64,000 bases of DNA from Amaurobius ferox (GCA_951213105.1 OX578136.1:69926730-69990729); one strand, 5' to 3'; shown: positions 45,569 to 57,299, numbered from the stretch's first letter. Numbers and translations: made by a program. Notes: generated by a model not told the origin, from the sequence alone.

Positions 45569-46635
45569 AACATCAGACGTGATGCCAAATTATTTATGTG
45601 AATTTAATTTTAAAGATACTAAAATTTTAAAGTGGAGAAATTTTGTTATAAACTTGTGGATGTATAGATTAGATAAATACAGCATTTAAAATCTTAATAA
45701 TAATTATAAATTATATAAATCTGTACTGTAAACGGTATATTTTTTATGCCTAGTACAAAAGAATTGAAGTACTTTAAAAGAGATAATATTGAGGACATCC
45801 GCTAAACTGGATCCTCTAAACATAGTGCCAATCTTTACATCAAATGATTGGCGCCAATCATCGTCTTAGCGATGAAAATATCTGTGCCGTTCCAAAGTAA
45901 ATTCGAGTCATTCAGACATAATTTCTATCAATTTTTAGCAAAAATATCCAATTTAATCATCAATCATTGTCTTTTATGATAAATGCATTTCGATTTATTT
46001 ACTATTTTAGCTTATGTTTACATAATTGTTATAATATCAATATGGTAAGATTCCCACTTGGTGACAGTTTGTTAACAGTACGATTCAACAATTTTATGTT
46101 TCATTATATTCTAAAAATGCAATAAAGTGTATAAAACTTGAAAGATATCGGTGTAGCATAAATAAATCTTTAATATATATATATATATATAATTTGAAGC
46201 AATTATACTTGGAATATAAGTTTGGAAGAGAGAATAACACATTCAGGACTATAAACTACGTTTACTAAGATAAGACTATAACAAATAAATGTCAATAATA
46301 ATACATACTGCAGTTACCGAAATTATAAAATGAGTGTTTAAAATAAATACTTTATATAAAAATAGAAGTTTCAATCACAATATTGTAAAATTTAGCTTTC
46401 ACAAGTATGCTTATGTATCGGGTATCCAATGATTCTGCCGACCATTTATTAGCCATTTTTTATTCCCTCTTCATTTCTGGGAAAGCGAAATTACCTAAAT
46501 ATTTTTCTAGTATGTTTAGAGAAGTTTGGTGCAGAACACCCACCAAAATTATTTCAATAGTTCTTCCTAATATGAAAATACGAATAGAGCTAATGCTAAT
46601 GGATTACGTTTTATGCCTGGGTGGGCTTCAATATG
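45569..46635. other. AT-rich stretch without recognised genes
   Basis: A perfect 14-nt palindrome gattggcgccaatc sits near 45846-45859. A 77-codon frame at 46407-46640 has no known motif. Confidence 0.4.
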
Positions 46636-46639
46636 CTTG

Positions 46640-47205
46640 ACGAGTCAGTTCGTATATACAGGAGCCTTAGAAGTGGTAATGGCGTCATTTACATAAAAAT
46701 TGTGTCTTGGCTGTTTATGCCTACAGTGACTGAAACAATAAAGTTTTGCAAGGTTGATCATAAGTAAGTCTTTTAAGCATGATTATATCATATTTTGTTC
46801 TTTGCTGTCATGTTAAGAACATACAAAATTTCGAAGTTTTCACTCAATGTTTAAAAAGTTCTATCTAGTTCTTGATTCTTCGAAAGCAAAGCCGGATATA
46901 CAGATTGGTGAAAATCCATTACTACTTGTGACAACTATTGTGCACACAAGAAATTGACTACAGACAAACAGATATCACTCTAAAACATGTTCAAGAGAAA
47001 GGATCAAGATGCTCGGATCTTCGTACTGGACGCTTTGTCGTTGATCTGCTGGGACAGAATTGCAAACTCTTATCGTCAATGTGAACTCCGCTGTCTACAT
47101 TATCTAATATTGATTTGGTAAGCAACTGCCAATCTGACTGTTCTGGAACATATAATGACCTCAAAATCTCGAAATCGAAAAGTGTCGTGACAATGCTTAT
47201 TATAC
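46640..47205 (+). repeat. family D dispersed repeat, copy 2, with an insertion
   Basis: Family D phrases run from gtcatttacataaaaattgtg to cagatatcactctaaaacat at 46985, then resume with acctcaaaatctcgaaatcg at about 47158. The ~165 bp between (aggatcaagatgctcggatc ... ctgttctggaacatataatg) are absent from the other copies and are richer in G and C, so they are an insertion or a lineage-specific segment. Confidence 0.6.
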
Positions 47206-47269
47206 TCCGTATTAGAAAAAAAAAATATGACATGTGTTTCATTTTTTTCACATTACCGCTTTTTCTATA

Positions 47270-47405
47270 TTCTCAAATCATGAAATACTAATGTACCAAG
47301 TCTCATGGCCGTACGACGTTTAGATTTCCCGTTACAGACGACACAAACAGACGTATGAACAGACACGCAAACAGGCACATTCTTTTATTATTATATATGG
47401 CAGAA
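47270..47405 (+). repeat. remnant of a dispersed arthropod repeat end
   Basis: Phrases aatgtaccaagtctcatggc, gtttagatttcccgttacag, acgacacaaacagacg and ttattattatatatgg form the common tail layout also noted at 6105-6215. Parent family not identified. Confidence 0.45.
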
Positions 47406-48036
47406 TAATAGTTTTACTTTTAATATCTATTCAGATAAGTGAACAGATAAGAGTGGAAATATGCAACTATAAAATTTATTCATTTTGATGTTCATGGCAC
47501 GATATTATGACCAATTATATGACTTTAATATTTATAGGCATAAATAAAAACAGCTGATATCGTTGCATTGTCAGAAACAGATTCCCTACACATCGAATTT
47601 CAAAAGAATTAATTTTTGTATGTCACAGCTGCTACAGATTGTTAGAGATGACTAGAAAGCCTCTCAAGCATAAGCTTATTCTTATTTCAGTATTATATTT
47701 CAATATTTCGCTCATCTGAGTTTCTTTATTGGCTTCAATGCACAGTATGTCGTATAGGAAAATTACCATGATAGCGAGGGTATTCCAATTTGAGCTCTCA
47801 GTGTATTAACAGGTATAAAATATAGCTGAGCATTAATTGGGTACATTTGAGATAATTTTCACCTGTACCATTCTTTGTCGAAAGCCCAGACCATCCGACT
47901 CATCCAAAGACATAGAGCAATTAGTACCATTGTATGTGTAGAAGCTTGTGAATATGATATCATTGAAAGATGTTAAGCACAGCAAAGGTCAAGAAAGCAA
48001 ATAAATGTATTAAAATTTGAGAACAGTGGTATCTAT
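47406..48036. other. AT-rich stretch with a family E fragment
   Basis: At about 47530-47690 the phrases ttgtcagaaacagattccct, gtcacagctgctacagattg and gttagagatgactagaaagc match family E. The rest shows nothing. Confidence 0.45.
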
Positions 48037-48990
48037 TACTTTCCTTATATACATAATGTATAAGGAAAGTATTGTGACGGGGTCGACAATTCGAATTCGA
48101 GTTTTCGACGGAAGATCACGATTCAAGCATCCCTGATCACGAATCAAACATTTTTGAAGTGATGTATCTGTGTGTGTGTGTGTGAAAGTATGTGTGTGTG
48201 TGTGTGGGTGTGTGTCAGTGAGCCTGTGGAGACGATAACTGACGAACGAATGGACCGATTCGAACGAAATTTGGTACAAAAATCACAATCCGTAAACACT
48301 GGAAGCTTATTGTTTTTATACGCAATCGAATGTTCAGAACTCCCCTAAATTTTCGAATGAAATTTTGAAAAAATCGTCAAAAAATTAAAACCGCTAATAA
48401 AGTTACGCAAATAGACATTTCTTATGTAATTTTTCATGACAAAACGATTGACACAAAATTTAGAACGCTAACATGAACCGTTCTTGAGATATTGTACATT
48501 TTTTTTAAAATTATTAAAAATTGATATAAAACAAAAAAAAAACATTTCCTATTGAGAAACTTGTTCACTTTTCATATGTAATACCATGCGATCAATTGGG
48601 TGACATCATTCTCTTGGATCTAGCTCGTTCCATTCATGAAAAAAGATACTTTAAGTAATACTTTTGTATTTGAACGCCAATAGTCATTTATCTGCTGTAA
48701 GAATAACTTATTTCTGCGTCCATAACGCTTGGTGAGATTTTGGCGATGAATTTGGCAAAATGTCGCCAACTTGGCGACTTTTTGAAATGTTGCCAAATTA
48801 ACGAAAATCTCGACAAATGGATAAAAATGTCGCCAAATCAATGAAAATGACGACTAATTGTCGAACATTCAATATCTTGGAAAGAATATTAGTATCTACT
48901 ATAAGAAAAACCTATTTTTTTTACTGTAAAAGTAGTAAATTCACTACATTTTATAAGGAAAGTCATGTGTTGCCCACATCAGATTTTTTT
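48037..48990 (+). repeat. family A hairpin-ended repeat, full length
   Basis: Hairpin ACTTTCCTTATA (48038-48049) / TATAAGGAAAGT (48059-48070), core gacggggtcgacaattcgaa and cgagttttcgacgg, and two TG tracts (about 48170-48215). The segment cgaacgaaatttggtacaaa follows, then the palindrome GTCGCCAACTTGGCGAC (48762-48778), and the terminal block aaggaaagtcatgtgttgcc and cacatcag ends at 48984. The best preserved family A copy in the window, about 950 bp, with no significant reading frame. Confidence 0.82.
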
Positions 48991-49165
48991 ATATAGATTG
49001 AAAAAAATATCCAGTGGGAAAAGTCCGGGGAGCATAGAAGCCAAACCACAGGTCCACTACGTCCAATTCACCGCTCTAAATATGTCACATTTAGGAAGTA
49101 TCGGACCTCGAGGAAAAGTGGTTTAAGGTCCCATTATGCATAAACCACCTGTCCATCTGTGTGGT

Positions 49166-49520
49166 GATTCACTGGACACATGAAAACATTAGTGTACGAG
49201 ACACCTGTGGACGTCTTGGAAGATTTAGACGAGAGAATCGCTGTTGCTGTGGGCTCCCTGGAGGATTTGGACGCGATAATCGTTGTTGTTGTGGGCTCCC
49301 TGGAAGATTTGGACGCGATAATCGTTGTTGCTGAGGGATCCCTAGAAGATTTGGATGGAATAAACGTTGTTGCTGTGGGCTCCCTGGAATAGACGCGAGA
49401 ATCGTTGTTGCTGCGGACAAGATTTACACCACACCAGGTGTCTACGTGAAGGTGCGACAGTTTTTCATTCGCCGGTGTCAGTTGTATAACGACGCTCTCG
49501 GACGCCACTTCGGGTAGCTA
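49166..49520 (+). pseudogene. mariner-superfamily transposase C-terminal fragment
   Basis: From about 49166 the plus strand reads GHMKTLVYETPVDVLEDLDE, which corresponds to the LWGHxKxLVYxTPVxxxEDLxxRI block after the last catalytic residue in many mariner/Tc1-superfamily proteins. A coding 42-bp tandem expansion follows. After a stop and frame change the original protein resumes as DARIVVAADKIYTTPGVYVK, VRQFFIRRCQLYNDALGRHF and a stop near 49515. The order and the RRC...GRHF ending match the family's C-terminus. About 200 bp downstream (near 49726-49738) the phrase gatcaccctgtat resembles the outer inverted repeat of such elements. The catalytic part is absent. Confidence 0.72.
49219..49392 (+). 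repeat. 42-bp coding minisatellite inside a transposase frame
   Basis: Units start at 49219, 49261, 49303, 49345 and (truncated) 49387, spaced exactly 42 bp (14 codons). In the transposase frame each full unit encodes a variant of EDLDAIIVVVVGSL. The first unit joins smoothly to the normal protein upstream, so the array arose by repeated duplication of part of the transposase gene. Because 42 is a multiple of three, the opposite strand is also open over 124 codons (49134-49508). Confidence 0.88.
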
Positions 49521-49845
49521 CTTTGAGTTTTCTCTGATGAGAATGCAAATATGAAACTCCTAAATTAATAAGGTCTCGTTTGTTTTCACTGTTGAAGGAT
49601 CAACGTGGGTGTATAACTTTATTCTATTTTGGCATTATTAGTAGACTGTGGCACTAGGTTTTACTGCAAATAATGTTCGTCTTAATGTGTACTTTCACCC
49701 TCTTTTCTTGTTGAAAGAGTTTTCGATCACCCTGTATTTTTCGAAAATCGAAAGATCGTCGTAAAGTTCTAATTGCGTTAACAAATTTACGGAACTATCT
49801 ATTTGATATGAAATCTGTTACTTCAAAGCATCAAAGAAAATGCAT
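49521..49845. other. 3' flank of transposase relic
   Basis: Non-coding. Contains the caccctgtat phrase at about 49729-49738, a possible element end. Confidence 0.4.
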
Positions 49846-49849
49846 ATTA

Positions 49850-50815
49850 ATGTAAAGGTATATTTTTAGGATTCTAACATGCGCCATTTTTGAAATATTG
49901 CCCTTTTTCTTAAAACAAAAATGGAAAGTCACAAAACAGTTAAACCTACTATTATCAAATGAGTCATCGTTTTGTAAGTAATTTAATTACACATAAATGA
50001 GCGCTATTAGTGAGCAGTCATCAAGAGCCGTTTTCTATTAAACACTTTTCAACAGGTAACGTCATATATCCTTAAATTATCAACTTATTTACATGGAATT
50101 TTGTAATATTTTAATAATCAACTTCAAATGCTTAGCAACATTAAACAAGATTAAGATTGTATTGGAAACTTATTGTATATTTTTATGATTCTAACATGCG
50201 CCATTTTTGAAATATTGCGCTTTTTCTTAAAACAAAAATGGAAAATCACAAAACAGTTAAACCTACTATTATCAAATAAGTCATCGTTTTGTAAGTAATT
50301 TGATTACAAATAAATGAACGCTGTTAGTGAGTAGTCATCAAGAGTCGTTCTTTTATATGAGACACTTTTCAACAGGTAACGTCATATATCCTTAAATTAT
50401 TAACTTATTTACATGGAATTCTGTAATATTATTTTAATAATTAACTTCAAATGCTTAGTTACATTAAGCAAGATTAAGATTTTATTGCACTCTTATTGTT
50501 TATTTTTATGATTCTCACATGCGGCATTTTTGAAATATTGCGGTTTTTCTTAAAACAAAAATTGAAAGTCCCAAAAAAGTTAAATTTTCTGTTATCAATT
50601 GAGTCACGTTATGTAAGTATTTTAATTACAAAAGTATGAACGCTATTAGTTAGCAATTATCATTAGCCGTCCCCTTTTTAGACATTTTTCAACGTGTAAT
50701 GCCATATATCCTTAAATAATCAAGTCGTTTACATGGAATTTTGTAATATTAATTTAATACTCAACTTAAAATTCTCAGTAATTTTAAGCACGATAAAGAT
50801 TTTATGGAGCTCTAG
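49850..50815 (+). repeat. ~320-bp tandem repeat, three copies
   Basis: The phrase gattctaacatgcgccattt (third copy gattctcacatgcggcattt) starts at 49870, 50187 and 50510, giving periods of 317 and 323 bp. Each copy continues with ttgaaatattgc, cttaaaacaaaaatgg, gtcatatatccttaaat and atttacatggaattttgt. The first two copies are closest to each other. No coding content. Confidence 0.93.
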
Positions 50816-51404
50816 TTGTTTACTCTCCGTATTTAAACTTGTAAATCTGTATTGGGAGTCATGTGGGAGATATCAGAAGTTTATCTGTATATATACACAG
50901 AATGCTATAGTCAAAAATGCAAACATCCTTAAAATTTAGCCTTGCAATTGCATTTGTGTTATTTTATTTATTTATATTCTTATTTATTCGTTTCACTCAA
51001 AACGCAGAGAACAGTTTATATAAAAATCCAATTATACTGGCACTAAAAGACAGATAAAAACAAAATATATAACAAAAATTAATAAAATACGCAAAAGATA
51101 TACAACTAAAAATGCAATGGCCCTATAACAGGTAAGCAAAAACATGCTAATATATCAACTCATATCGAGAAAATAAATAAATCATGCCACATATGCCTAA
51201 ATTCAGAGATACACATGGGACTAAAACTCCAGATAATTACAGCAAATATGAATTTGCAAAAATAATTAACTGAGAAATAACTAGTTACATTAAACTATCA
51301 AAATTAATTCTAAAAATTGTTTATCTACACTCCATATCCATATTATGAATATAAAGATAAATAATAATTAGTATTCAATAAAATATTTAATATATCAATT
51401 TTAA
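50816..51404. other. AT-rich stretch, nothing recognised
   Basis: No supported feature. Confidence 0.4.
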
Positions 51405-51411
51405 TCTATAG

Positions 51412-51480
51412 CAAGAGGTATACCAATTGCCAAAGGGATACTATCTATAGGGATTGTAGATAGTATCTATATACCTCTTG
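51412..51480. ncRNA. miRNA-precursor-like hairpin 1
   Basis: Outer stem CAAGAGGTATA (51412-51422) pairs perfectly with TATACCTCTTG (51470-51480). Inner stem GATACTATCTA (51437-51447) pairs perfectly with TAGATAGTATC (51457-51467), with a 9-nt loop and an asymmetric internal loop between the stems. The size (69 nt) fits a miRNA precursor, but a small inverted-repeat transposon relic is equally possible. Strand unknown. Confidence 0.4.
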
Positions 51481-51517
51481 ATCTGAAATATAAAACCTAT
51501 ACCTGAATATTTTGTAA

Positions 51518-51590
51518 TTCCTTGATAGAATCAGACATAAAAAATATATGAACATTACTCAGTTTTCATATGTCTGCTTCTATCAAGGAA
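51518..51590. ncRNA. miRNA-precursor-like hairpin 2
   Basis: TTCCTTGATAGAA (51518-51530) pairs perfectly with TTCTATCAAGGAA (51578-51590). After one mismatch CAGACAT (51532-51538) pairs with ATGTCTG (51570-51576). Total 73 nt with a roughly 31-nt AT-rich loop. Arm length (~21 nt) and the single mismatch are typical of miRNA precursors. It lies 37 bp from hairpin 1. Expression data would be needed to tell it from a foldback repeat. Confidence 0.45.
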
Positions 51591-51599
51591 GTATAAAGA

Positions 51600-52134
51600 A
51601 ATTACAGTCTCAGCAGCAGTTATACTCATTGTGGTACTTTCTGAACTTATCTTAAAGCTACAGGTTTTAATTTCAGCAAAATAGGTTATCATTTAATATT
51701 TATCAAAAAGAGGTTATAAAATAATTTGATGAGGGGAAGGGTGAATGAAAAAGGGTTATAAAATAATTTGAAGATACATAATAAGAAGGACTAAATTTGA
51801 CAATAAAATGTATTGTGCTATGTATTTCAACAAGGTTACAAATAAAAAAAATATAATAAATAAATTAAAATTAAAATTAATTAATTACATTTTGAAATTT
51901 TGCTGTTACAGTTAAACCCCGGTTTCCCGTTTCTCTGTGGAATCGATTTAAATACGTTAAATACGTTGTATGATGAAAAATATAATACATGGGGAACTGT
52001 ATTTTAACTAGTGAATGCAAATCAAGAGAAACTAGTCAATCTGTATTTTTTAACATGTTAAAAGTTTGATTTATGATTGACGTAGAAAAATTCAAAATGT
52101 ATCAAATTGGCATGGCTCATAACTTCAGTTAAAA
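51600..52134. other. AT-rich stretch, nothing recognised
   Basis: A short repeated phrase (gggttataaaataatttga or gaggttataaaataatttg) occurs twice near 51712 and 51755. Nothing else. Confidence 0.4.
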
Positions 52135-52649
52135 ACATCTGATGTGGACAGCAAATGACTTTCCTTATATAATGCAATGAATTTACTACTTTTACAGTAA
52201 AAAAATAATGTACGAAATGTCCATTTACGTATCTTTAGAAATGGTTTTGATTTTTTGATGATGTTTTTAAACTTTTCCTCGGAAATCTAGAGGGGGGGAT
52301 TCTGAACATTTGATTACGTATACAAACAATAGGCTTTCAGTATTCACCGATTGTAATTTTTGTACCAAATTTTGCACCTCCATTTGTTCATGAGATATCG
52401 TCTCTACAGACAGACACACACACACACACACATTTGCGCGCACACACACACACTTACGCACACACACACACATTTGCGCGCACACACGCACACTTACGCA
52501 CACACACACACATAGATATCATCTTAAAAACGTTTGACTCGTGTTCAGGGTTGCTTGAAACGTGCTCTCCGATCGAAAACTCGAATTCGAATTTTGGACC
52601 CCTCCACAATAATTTCCTTATGCATTATACTATATATATAAGGAAAGTA
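52135..52649 (-). repeat. family A hairpin-ended repeat, internally deleted copy
   Basis: Starts with a diverged terminal block (tctgatgtggacagcaaatg), then jumps from agtaaaaaaataatg straight to atgtccatttacgtatcttt. The middle of the element, including the 17-nt palindrome, is therefore missing. A long (CA)n tract interrupted by TTTGCGCG and CTTACG (52412-52513), the core (gaaaactcgaattcgaattt) and the hairpin (ttccttatgcattata ... tatataaggaaagt) follow. Confidence 0.75.
52412..52513 (+). repeat. interrupted (CA)n microsatellite
   Basis: CA tracts separated by tttgcgcg and cttacg units that themselves repeat, about 100 bp in all, inside the family A copy at the position where all family copies carry a TG/CA tract. 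Confidence 0.92.
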
Positions 52650-52827
52650 AAAATTATTCTTTTAATCATAATATTTTTTATTCCTCATACCCGTTAAACA
52701 TTGAGCAAGGATAAGAATGGAGTGTTTAAATTTGCTTACATCCAGATAGACATTTATATCTTTTGAGTTCTTTCGCAGGTGCTCCGGAATGCAAATACCA
52801 TGTATCCTTGGATATTCAAAGAAACGA

Positions 52828-55008
52828 TTAAACCGAGGGAACGCGCGCTATAAGTACTTGCGTGAGGACGCACGGTGGGTCAATCAGATCCGGTCAGCCG
52901 TTTTTGTTAGATAATACTACCGAGAATGTCTTATACCACATTAAATGCATTTTCTATGGAAGAACAGACACTAAGTGTACATTAAAAATAAATAATTACA
53001 AAAAATACTTACAATTTATTCACATTATTTGCAAATATAGATGGTGTGTTCACTACAGATATTTTTATCGCACTTAGCACAACAAATTGCAGATTTTCTG
53101 TCTTTTTTTACTTGGACAAATTTGGAGTCTTTTCCTTTGGCCACATTTTTGTGCCTTTCTTGGTGGCTCACGAGTCTGACTTGAAGAAAAATATTCTATC
53201 AGTTGTTCTCTCAATTTTCGAGGAAGTGATTGTTGCGCGCTTCTGTTTTGAACATGTTCCTTTATAAGTTCTAAAGCAAGTTCTTTCAGAAATTGTCGCC
53301 GACCCTTTGCTGTTGTTTGGCTTTCAGTTGACAATAACAGCACACGAGCATTTATAGCTGCTGTGTTTAGTACACAAAAAAACACTACCATTGTCTATCT
53401 TTTGTTTATTCGTGCAGTAGAAAAGTTTGCTGACATTTCATTTACGACATCTACTGCTCCCTTTGTGAGATTATAAAATGTTATGATCTCAGGCTTTTAG
53501 CATCGCCAGTTGCTGAGTCTATTGAATCATCATAGTTCATTGTTGACTAAACGTTTACGCATTTATTCTTTTTGGTACATACGAAACTAATGCCATGTGT
53601 TTCTGAAAGCCGACAAAAATGAATGCACTTCTCGGTTTTTTCCTGTGATGAATTCCATAGGTAATTCTCGCTTATTTTTTCTAATTGCTCCCACAAGTGT
53701 GATTTTTTTCTTTAGAAGGTCTTTAGCCAAATTATAACTTGTATACCAGTTGTCCACGGTAAGGTTTCTTCAGAATTTGAGAGATTTTCTGTTAATCTCT
53801 TTACGATTTCATCAGCAGAATTATTTAGTTTATACGGACCATCAGGTTGTGCACCAGTATAAATTTCTAAATTCCAGGTATAAAATGTTCTGGAATCCAC
53901 AAGAGCAAAGATTTTTATACCATATTTTGCAGGTTTGTTAGGAATTTATTGACGAAAAGAGCATCGTCCTCTAAAAGCTTCAAGCTTTTCATCAATTGTT
54001 ATACATTCACCCGGAGTATAACACTTTTGGCAGTTTCTTACAAAAGCTTCAAACATATATCTTACTGGAGCGAGTTTGTCTGTATCTCTTCTCCTAGCAT
54101 GGTCTGTAATATCATCGAATCGTAAACACCTCAAGAGGAATAAAAAACGTTTCTCAGACATAGTTTCATGGAAAATATCGAGACCTGTTCCGTCCGCAGC
54201 CTAGAGATTTTTCACATTTACATGCGACGATTTGTGAAGTCCTCCAAAGTACAAAAGACCAATCAACGCTTTAATATCTGTTATTGAAGTTTCATTGGCT
54301 CACGATCTCTCTCAAAATTATATGCTACAGTCTCTATATACTTATTTGTGTAAATCACGATATCCATTAGAATACTATCATCAATCAACTGTTGCCACGA
54401 ATCACAAATATCGAACATACGTTTTTTGCGTCACCATTGTTTACTGGTAATTTTAGTATGATATTGTGAGAAGGAATTCTGATATTTTGTCGATTTTTAA
54501 TTTTATTCCATTTTGTGCCGTCTTTGGCAACGTAGAAGTTTTGAGACAAAATGTCTGTCTTCATCTTCATCTGTATCGTCTTAAGAATCAATATCTCCCT
54601 CTGAAGAAGATTTATGTTCACTAAAAATCTCATCATCATTTATTTCTTCATCCTCTTCATATATCGTTTGTTCATCAGTTGATATATCTGTAAGCATAGT
54701 TTTAAGCCTTTTCATTCCATCCTTGTAAGACATATAACGCTTTATTTTACTTCCAAAACTTAAAAAAAAAAATGAACTTAGATCTGAATATGCGAACACG
54801 CGCGTCGGGCCTGAAAGACTGTAACATCCAAAATATCTACAAAAGTGAAACTCAGGAATGTGGAAATTTCAACCATCAGAAAGTGGTTGACCTTGAATGC
54901 AGTTACTGGGGACCTGGACCACTTTTGAGAAAAAGGTGTGTTTCTGCGGTTTAGAACGACGGGTCCTCTAAGACCCGGGCCTCTAAGACGCGCATGCTCC
55001 CGGGTTAA
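52828..55008 (-). mobile_element. piggyBac-type DNA transposon
   Basis: Flanked by TTAA at 52828-52831 and 55005-55008. Inward from the right end the minus strand reads CCCGGGAGCATGCGCG; inward from the left the plus strand reads ACCGAGGGAACGCGCG. These are imperfect inverted ends with the same GC-rich character. Just inside the right end, a 15-bp unit (cgggtcctctaagac type) is duplicated at about 54960-54989, probably a subterminal repeat. The interior encodes a decayed piggyBac transposase on the minus strand. The length of 2.18 kb is normal for the family. TTAA specificity and precise excision are family knowledge. Confidence 0.85.
53025..54733 (-). pseudogene. piggyBac transposase, multiply frameshifted
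   Basis: The likely start is the ATG at 54733 (MSYKDGMKRLKT), followed by an acidic N-terminal region (YEEDEEINDDE), then FYVAKDGTKWNK and RIPSHNIILKLP (about 54530-54440). MSEKRFLFLLRCLRFDDI (from 54161) and TIDEKLEAFRGRCSF (53990-53946, first catalytic aspartate) come next, then VDSRTFYTWNLEIYTGAQP-like text from about 53900. A VDNWYTSYNL block (second aspartate, in another frame, about 53760-53730), a GAVDVVNEM block (third aspartate, about 53450), NFSTARIN, and FLKELALELIKEHVQ (about 53290) complete the order. The cysteine-rich tail reads CCAKCDKNICSEHTIYICK with a stop at 53025-53027. All three catalytic positions are still readable, but in different frames; at least five frame changes or stops break the gene. 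Confidence 0.9.
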
Positions 55009-57295
55009 CAAAGACAGCAGAGTTCCTGGCAGCTTAAAAACGTCTTTCAGATAATTGCCGTAGGCCATCGTAAATAGTGCGGGCATTCCACTTCAATTCC
55101 ATTTTCAATGGAATATGTTTTGACGTAATAGATGTATAAAAATATACCTGTCCCGACAAAAAATAGGCTCTTAGAGGAAACATGTGCCAGTGGCAGCAAA
55201 AAGTGTCTACATGGAAAACATTTTATAGATTCATTTCGAATAATTTATAATTAAAATAGAAGCATCTTGGTCGCAATTTATTTGGATAGACAGTATCCAC
55301 TTTGTCTCATTTGAAGCTTCACCCCTGATATTTATATGGATGAATAAAGAAACGTGGACATCTGAGTGTTGTCAGAAACAAATTCCAAACAGACCGCAAA
55401 TCGAAAGAGTCCCATTTTCGATTTCACAGCTGTTCCGGGTGGTTGGAGACAACTAGATAGAATGTCAGGCACCCGTCTTAGACATATCGTTACGTACGTT
55501 TATCTTAGATATTTTATAGATAGCTTTTTTAGATCAACGATAGATATTTTATAGATCAACGTGGTTTCTATATTTCTCATTACTACAAAATATCGAAAAA
55601 AATGTAAGCAGTATTCAAAGTGCTTTAAGAAGCATCGAACGAATGAATGAAAATGAAAGAATTTCAATGTATGGTTGTGACTGGCACTATGATCGTTGTT
55701 TTACTATAGACGTCGCAATTAATTATAGTGTATTTCATAATGTTAAAATTTGTATGAAATGGATGCATAATTACATAAATTTATAGGTTTTCAAAATTTG
55801 TATTTCACATTTCTTAAGTTGAAGTTAATTACATCGGTGTAATAAGTTGCTGGGTTTAAATTCGGTAACTTGCAAACATTCTTTAAAACGTCAGTGCATT
55901 AAAATATATTCATCTTAGCACAGTTAAAGTATATTTCCTTCTTTATCATGTAGAAATTTCAAAATAGAATCTATATAATAATTGTCTAATGTATATGCGC
56001 CTTTTCAGACTCTTCAGACGCCTCCTGTGAGAGCTGAAACTTCACAAACTTGTAGAATCAAACATAAGGAACAATTTGATTAGATCTGATTTTTATTTTT
56101 CCCTCTAAGGTTGAAGAAAATGGAAATGTTTTGAAAAGTATTTACAGAATCTCTATAAGTGCCACCGTAACCTAAGAGACTAAATATCTTCACATTTATA
56201 GTACCGATCACGTGACATTAACTGAGATGATTTTCAATTAGTATGAATACTTTCCAAACTAAACACCATGCATTGGTAAACAAAATAAATCAGTAAATTA
56301 TTGTGACTTATTTTTTAAATATCACTCTTTCCTTGTCAATGATAAGTTTCATTATTAGCAAAGCACACATGTTTCTTAATACTTTCTTTACACACAATTT
56401 ATTACATTGACTACTACTGCTGAAAAGTTAACGTACTTTTGATTCTCCTTCCCTGGAAGGTGTAAAAATAAAGTGGTTTTTTAAAATGTCCTTTCAGGCC
56501 CTTTAAAAACTTTCAATGACTTAGGCTGAATCTTTGCATAAGTATAGTATCGAACATTGTGCAGAAACCAGCTTCGATGTTAAGCTCCATTTAATGTTAA
56601 ACAGACTAAAATTCATAAAAAAGTTCCAGATTCACTTGTAAAAGTACTAGTGAAATTCCATTGCGAAACTTACCGAATATTACTTAGGCAAGAAGGCTTA
56701 AGGATATTTACATTAGAATGTTATATCTTCTTGTGGGATTAAGATATTTACTATATATGCTTAAAATATAAAGAAAACACAGTACATTCGACCAAATCAC
56801 AAGCTCTTAATATTAAAATCAGCAAGCAATTAGCTACGCTGATAATTCTTCTAAATTATTCATTATAGAAGACATAAAACGTCAAGAGCAAAACGCAATA
56901 CTCTTCAGCCCTTCGAAATGTCTCTGACTGCTCTCCTTGAGAAGGAATAACTTCTTCTTGGAGGATCAAATGCATTTACGTTATATTCACGGAAATCACA
57001 CCACACCTGATCCAATCGAAAATGCTTGGCCTTAGAATTAAACTAAATTGCAGTTGTAATGTCCTAATGTTCAGATTTACTCAAAAGACCTAATGTTTGT
57101 AATTTTCAATGGTGACCACCCTTCATTTTCATGATCTTTTTCTAAATGATTCTTGGACGAGGAAGGCCAGACAGTTAAAAATGACAGACATGTCGTACCT
57201 TGAAACGATTAAAATTGTCTCTTGCGTGTACCTCTCGGCAAAATGCATATATTTTAATGACCCTTCACTCATTGAGAAAGTATTAGCTGTTAGCA
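55009..57295. other. AT-rich stretch with a family E fragment
   Basis: At about 55335-55520 the phrases tggatgaataaagaaacgtg, gttgtcagaaacaaattcca and cgatttcacagctgttccgg mark a family E copy. The remainder to 57295 has no recognised gene or repeat. Confidence 0.45.
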
Positions 57296-57299
57296 AATA

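Noticed and set aside
49134..49508. 124-codon minus-strand frame with a repeated SSREPTATTIIASK unit
   Set aside because: Antisense shadow of the 42-bp coding minisatellite in the plus-strand transposase relic.
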